Shown piece by piece: positions 61,184-64,000 of a stretch of DNA of 64,000 nucleotides. The first letter of the stretch is position 1, and each line of letters starts with the position of its first letter. The notes beneath the pieces are model-generated. The model was not told the origin of the DNA. It ran no database searches and worked only from the letters and a program-made list of their open reading frames with translations. Location of the stretch: the NCBI RefSeq assembly GCF_007677725.1, contig NZ_VEDF01000005.1, forward strand, positions 248,001 to 312,000, given 5' to 3'. Made by a program: the position numbers and the translations under genes. The stretch comes from Pseudomonas sp. URMO17WK12:I11 (GTDB lineage Bacteria > Pseudomonadota > Gammaproteobacteria > Pseudomonadales > Pseudomonadaceae).

Positions 61184-62410
61184 TCAAGGCCCATCGGCCA
61201 GGCGTACCCAGCCCGCTGCCAGGCCATCGACTTCGATCCCCTGCACCACTGCTGCGCCAGGCGTTACCCTGACCTTGCGCGGCGGTTGCCCGTCCTGCGC
61301 GCGAAACAGCACGTAAACCTGCCCCGCCTGATCCTCGTGCAGCGCCTGCGGCGGTATGACCATCGCCTGCCGGCGAGGCTCCAGCTCGACGCTCAACTGC
61401 GCGCTCATGCCCAGCCGCAACCCCAGCGCGGTGGCTGCCTTGGGCAGGGTCAATCCCACCGTCAACGCGTACCAGGCCGCTTGCCCGCGATCATCCAGGG
61501 CCTGCTGGCCAACCTGCTCGACGCGGCCTTCGAAGCGCTGCCCGGCGATCAGCGCCTGCACCGGCTGCCCCTCGCGCAGCTTGGCCAGATCTTCCTCGTG
61601 CACCTTGGTCACCACCTGCAGACGCTCGAGCGCCACGAGGCTGCCAAGGGGCGCGCCTTGGCTCAGCAGCTGTCCGACCTGCAACGGCCGCCCGGTATCA
61701 TTGCGCTCGCTGGGCGCTGCCACCAGCAGCCCGCTGAAGGGCGCCACGACCACGCTGAGCGCACGCCGATCGGCCAATGCCTGCCAGCGCGCTTGCGCAT
61801 TGGCCAGCTCCATGCCGGCAATCGACAGTGCCTCGCCCTCGCCACGCGTGCGGGTTTGCCGGACATCCTGCTCGGCATCCAGCAAGGCCTGGCGTTGCGC
61901 CTGGGCTTGCTGCTCCAGGCTCTCTAGCTCCATGCGTGCGATGATGCCGCGCTCGAACAGGCGGCGGGCCTCGCGCAAAGCGCCCTCGCTGGCCTGCAGG
62001 TTGGCCCGGGCGGCGCCGAGCGCGCGTTCGCTGCGTGCCATTTGCGGCCCCTCGCGCCAGGCGCGCAACTCAGCGAGCTGCGCGCGAGCCTTGAGTCGCT
62101 CCGCTTCGGCCTGGCGCAACTGGATATCGATCTGCGCCGTGTCCAGCACGAACAGCGGCTGGCCAGCGGCGACTGGCTGCCCTGGCTGGACCAGAACGGC
62201 TGCCAGCACCGCGTCGAACGCTGCGCCCAGCGCCTGTCGGCGGCTCGCCTCAAGCCTGCCGACCAGTCCCAGGCGGCTGTCCACGCGCTGCGCCTCGACC
62301 CTCACCCACCGTGGCGCAGAACGCGGTTCGACAACCGGCCAGCAGGCCCAGGCGAGCAGCACACCCGCACATGGCAGCAGGCGTATCACCCAACGCCAAT
62401 GCCTAATCAT
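61184..62410 (-). CDS. Periplasmic adaptor subunit (HlyD/MacA-like)
   Basis: 408-residue membrane-fusion protein bridging an inner-membrane ABC exporter and a TolC-like channel. N-terminal anchor (VIRLLPCAGVLLAWACW), a biotinyl-lipoyl half, a coiled-coil hairpin from about residue 100 to 205 (RLKARAQLAELRAW; LESLEQQAQAQRQALLDAEQ), then the second lipoyl half and beta-barrel (PFSGLLVAAPSE; GMSAQLSVELEP). It overlaps the outer-membrane gene by 8 bases. Substrate unknown. Confidence 0.88.
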   Translation of the reverse strand: MIRHWRWVIRLLPCAGVLLAWACWPVVEPRSAPRWVRVEAQRVDSRLGLVGRLEASRRQALGAAFDAVLAAVLVQPGQPVAAGQPLFVLDTAQIDIQLRQAEAERLKARAQLAELRAWREGPQMARSERALGAARANLQASEGALREARRLFERGIIARMELESLEQQAQAQRQALLDAEQDVRQTRTRGEGEALSIAGMELANAQARWQALADRRALSVVVAPFSGLLVAAPSERNDTGRPLQVGQLLSQGAPLGSLVALERLQVVTKVHEEDLAKLREGQPVQALIAGQRFEGRVEQVGQQALDDRGQAAWYALTVGLTLPKAATALGLRLGMSAQLSVELEPRRQAMVIPPQALHEDQAGQVYVLFRAQDGQPPRKVRVTPGAAVVQGIEVDGLAAGWVRLADGP

Positions 62411-63794
62411 CCAGCGCCACCTGCCAGCGTTGTAGCGTGCTGCCCACCACTTGGTCGAGCATGACCTGCGCCTGCAAGTAGTCGATGCTGGTGTCCAGCT
62501 CCGTGCTCTGTGCCTGGCGCAGATCGCTTTCGAAGCTCAGCACCTGGAAATTGCTGGAGCGTCCAGCGGCCAGCTTCTCTTGCTCGATGTCCAGCTTGCG
62601 CTGTGCCAGCTCCAGGGCTCGGCGGGCGATGCCCAGTTGTCGCCAGCGCACCTGCAGGTCGCGCACGGCAACGGCGACATCGCGAGCCAATTGCTGCTGG
62701 GCCTGTGCTTCGCGCAGGCGCTGGGTGTCCGCCGCTACCTGGGCCTGTACCAGGACTTGCCGGCGGCTCAGGTCGCCGAGCGGGATGCTCAGTTCAAGGC
62801 CCAGGTAATGCTGCCAGGCCCTGCTTTCCACGGGCCGCTCGCGCTGTTGGCTCGCCCCCCCGATCAAGGCCAGGTCCCACCACTGTTCATTGCGGGCTAC
62901 CTGCAAGTCGATCGCCGCCTGCTCACCTGCCAATAGCTGCGCGCGGTAGGCCGGTTGCAGGCGTTGCGCGCGCTGCAGCGCCTGCTCGGCATCCAGGTGC
63001 GTCGGCTCGACGCGCAGGGGCTCGACGGCGCGCAAAGGTGTGGTCATGTCCAAAGCCAGAACCTGCGCCAAGGCCAGACGGCTTTGATAGAGCCGGTTGC
63101 GACTGCCTTCGCGCGCCAGTTCCTGATCAGCGACCTGCGCCTGGGCCTGGACGATCTCGAAGGCCGGCATGCGCCCGGCCGCGATCAACGCACGGTTCAC
63201 CTCGACCCATTGCCGCGCGCGTGCCAAGGCATCATCGGCGATGCGTAGCTGCTCCTGGGCACGCAGCAAGTCGTGGTAGTCGAAGATGGTCTGGGCAACG
63301 ACTTGAGCGACGCTCTCCTGCAATGCCAGGCGGTTGATCTGTTCAGCCAGGTGCGCCTGGCGCAGCGGCGCGGTGGCGATCGCACGTCCGGCACCGCGCA
63401 GCAGCGGCTGGATGATCGTCAGGTTGGCGCCGTCGCTGTAACGCCGCCCGGCGTCATCGGCGCGGGTATCATCGTACGCCCAGTCCAGGCTCAGGCGCGT
63501 GCCATAGGGCGTGAGCAGACTGGCGCTCGGCGTGAGCTGGGCCTGACGGTAACGGTCAGCCTGGTTGCGCTGACCCAGATAGCGCGCGTGCAACGACAAT
63601 TGTGGGGCGAACTGGTCGACGGCCACCCGCAGGTCGAAGCGTTGCACCACCCGCTGCAAGTAGGCACCGCGCACGGCCCGGTTGTCGCGCAAGGCCAGGG
63701 CAATGGCATCGGTCAGGCGAAGCTCGACCGACTCCTGCGCCCCTACGCAGGTCATTGTCACCAGGCTGCCGATCAGCAACAGCCACCTAGTCAT
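62403..63794 (-). CDS. TolC-family outer-membrane efflux protein
   Basis: 463-residue outer-membrane factor with signal peptide MTRWLLLIGSLVTMTCVGAQ. Two OEP repeats are seen: LRLTDAIALALRDNRAVRGA and later ALQRAQRLQPAYRAQLLAGE, each followed by long helices (LAREGSRNRLYQSRLALAQVL). The start at 63792-63794 is set by the signal peptide; a 29-codon Arg-rich extension is shadow sequence from the permease gene. Coupled to the permease (8-base overlap) and adaptor. Confidence 0.88.
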   Translation of the reverse strand: MTRWLLLIGSLVTMTCVGAQESVELRLTDAIALALRDNRAVRGAYLQRVVQRFDLRVAVDQFAPQLSLHARYLGQRNQADRYRQAQLTPSASLLTPYGTRLSLDWAYDDTRADDAGRRYSDGANLTIIQPLLRGAGRAIATAPLRQAHLAEQINRLALQESVAQVVAQTIFDYHDLLRAQEQLRIADDALARARQWVEVNRALIAAGRMPAFEIVQAQAQVADQELAREGSRNRLYQSRLALAQVLALDMTTPLRAVEPLRVEPTHLDAEQALQRAQRLQPAYRAQLLAGEQAAIDLQVARNEQWWDLALIGGASQQRERPVESRAWQHYLGLELSIPLGDLSRRQVLVQAQVAADTQRLREAQAQQQLARDVAVAVRDLQVRWRQLGIARRALELAQRKLDIEQEKLAAGRSSNFQVLSFESDLRQAQSTELDTSIDYLQAQVMLDQVVGSTLQRWQVALDD

Positions 63795-64000
63795 CGCGCA
63801 GCGCCTGCACCGGTTGCAGCCGCGCCGCCGCCAGCGCCGGCTGCAGGCCGAAGAACAACGCCAAGGCCAGCGAACTGCCAACCCCGGCCGGCAACGACCG
63901 GACGTCGAATGCGAATCCCCAGCCGGTCAGCCAGACGAACCCCCAGGCCGCGGCCAACCCAAGCAGCAGCCCGGCAAACGCAGCGGCCGCCGCCAGCACC
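63787..64000 (-). CDS. MacB/FtsX-type ABC exporter permease, C-terminal end (runs off window)
   Basis: About 70 residues of the C-terminus of an ABC exporter permease. Two hydrophobic helices and the typical end GLQPALAAARLQPVQALRDD (the P-A-x-x-A-A-x-L-x-P-x-x-A-L-R pattern of MacB/LolC) identify it. With the adaptor and TolC-like gene downstream this makes a tripartite MacAB-TolC-like exporter. The ATPase part lies outside the window. Confidence 0.85.
   Translation of the reverse strand, partial: VLAAAAAFAGLLLGLAAAWGFVWLTGWGFAFDVRSLPAGVGSSLALALFFGLQPALAAARLQPVQALRDD

Overview
The window looks like a chromosomal segment from a Pseudomonas species, most likely of the P. putida group. The evidence is high GC with strong GC3 bias (long antisense shadow ORFs nearly everywhere), a Pseudomonas-type dcw cluster ending in lpxC, a dciA gene between secA and lpxC, a fused cysNC, algW beside cysD/cysNC, and a methionine gamma-lyase (mdeA) with divergent mdeR very close to the P. 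putida enzyme. Species assignment is inference from gene content and protein similarity recalled from memory; no search was run.

Layout. 1-1207: 5' part of secA (minus). 1498-1965: dciA (plus). 2013-19815: an uninterrupted division and cell-wall (dcw) cluster read on the minus strand, mraZ-rsmH-ftsL-ftsI-murE-murF-mraY-murD-ftsW-murG-murC-ddlB-ftsQ-ftsA-ftsZ-lpxC. Most junctions overlap by 1-11 bases. It is headed by a good promoter and three 10-bp-spaced MraZ-type repeats. 20127-20485: RNase P RNA. 20552-26448: rsmI, an LpoA-type lipoprotein, a YraN-type protein, a DiaA/GmhA SIS protein, a BON lipoprotein, a small YgdI/YgdR lipoprotein, and sspBA. 26564-30246: the cytochrome bc1 operon (petABC) and rplM-rpsI. 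30506-38421: tas-like aldo/keto reductase, an AraC/GlxA regulator, zapE, trpS, an alpha/beta hydrolase, zapG (yhcB), mdeA/mdeR.

38536-44155 is the accessory region. It holds an S-type pyocin-like bacteriocin with a colicin-E-type HNH DNase domain and its immunity gene. An AT-rich stretch follows with a decayed copy of a DNase-domain reading frame and a 60-residue lipoprotein gene. Next comes a translationally coupled three-gene set: a free-standing DNase-like domain lacking most catalytic histidines, a second Im-type immunity gene, and a second 60-residue lipoprotein sharing the identical motif CDMDPYKQGC. A RES-domain gene and a convergent HTH gene close the region. The DNase/immunity/lipoprotein order copies that of colicin operons (toxin, immunity, release lipoprotein). 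This is my main candidate for an undescribed system.

44314-64000: cysNC-cysD (sulfate activation), a Nif3-like protein, algW (envelope-stress protease), the aapJQMP amino-acid ABC transporter behind a sigma-54-type promoter, estB-like carboxylesterase, rhlB-like helicase, moaCDE (molybdopterin), a PIN-PhoH ATPase, a polysaccharide-deacetylase-fold protein with altered metal-binding motifs, yaaA, and the end of a MacAB-TolC-like exporter operon running off the window. No tRNA, CRISPR array, insertion sequence or prophage structural gene was seen.
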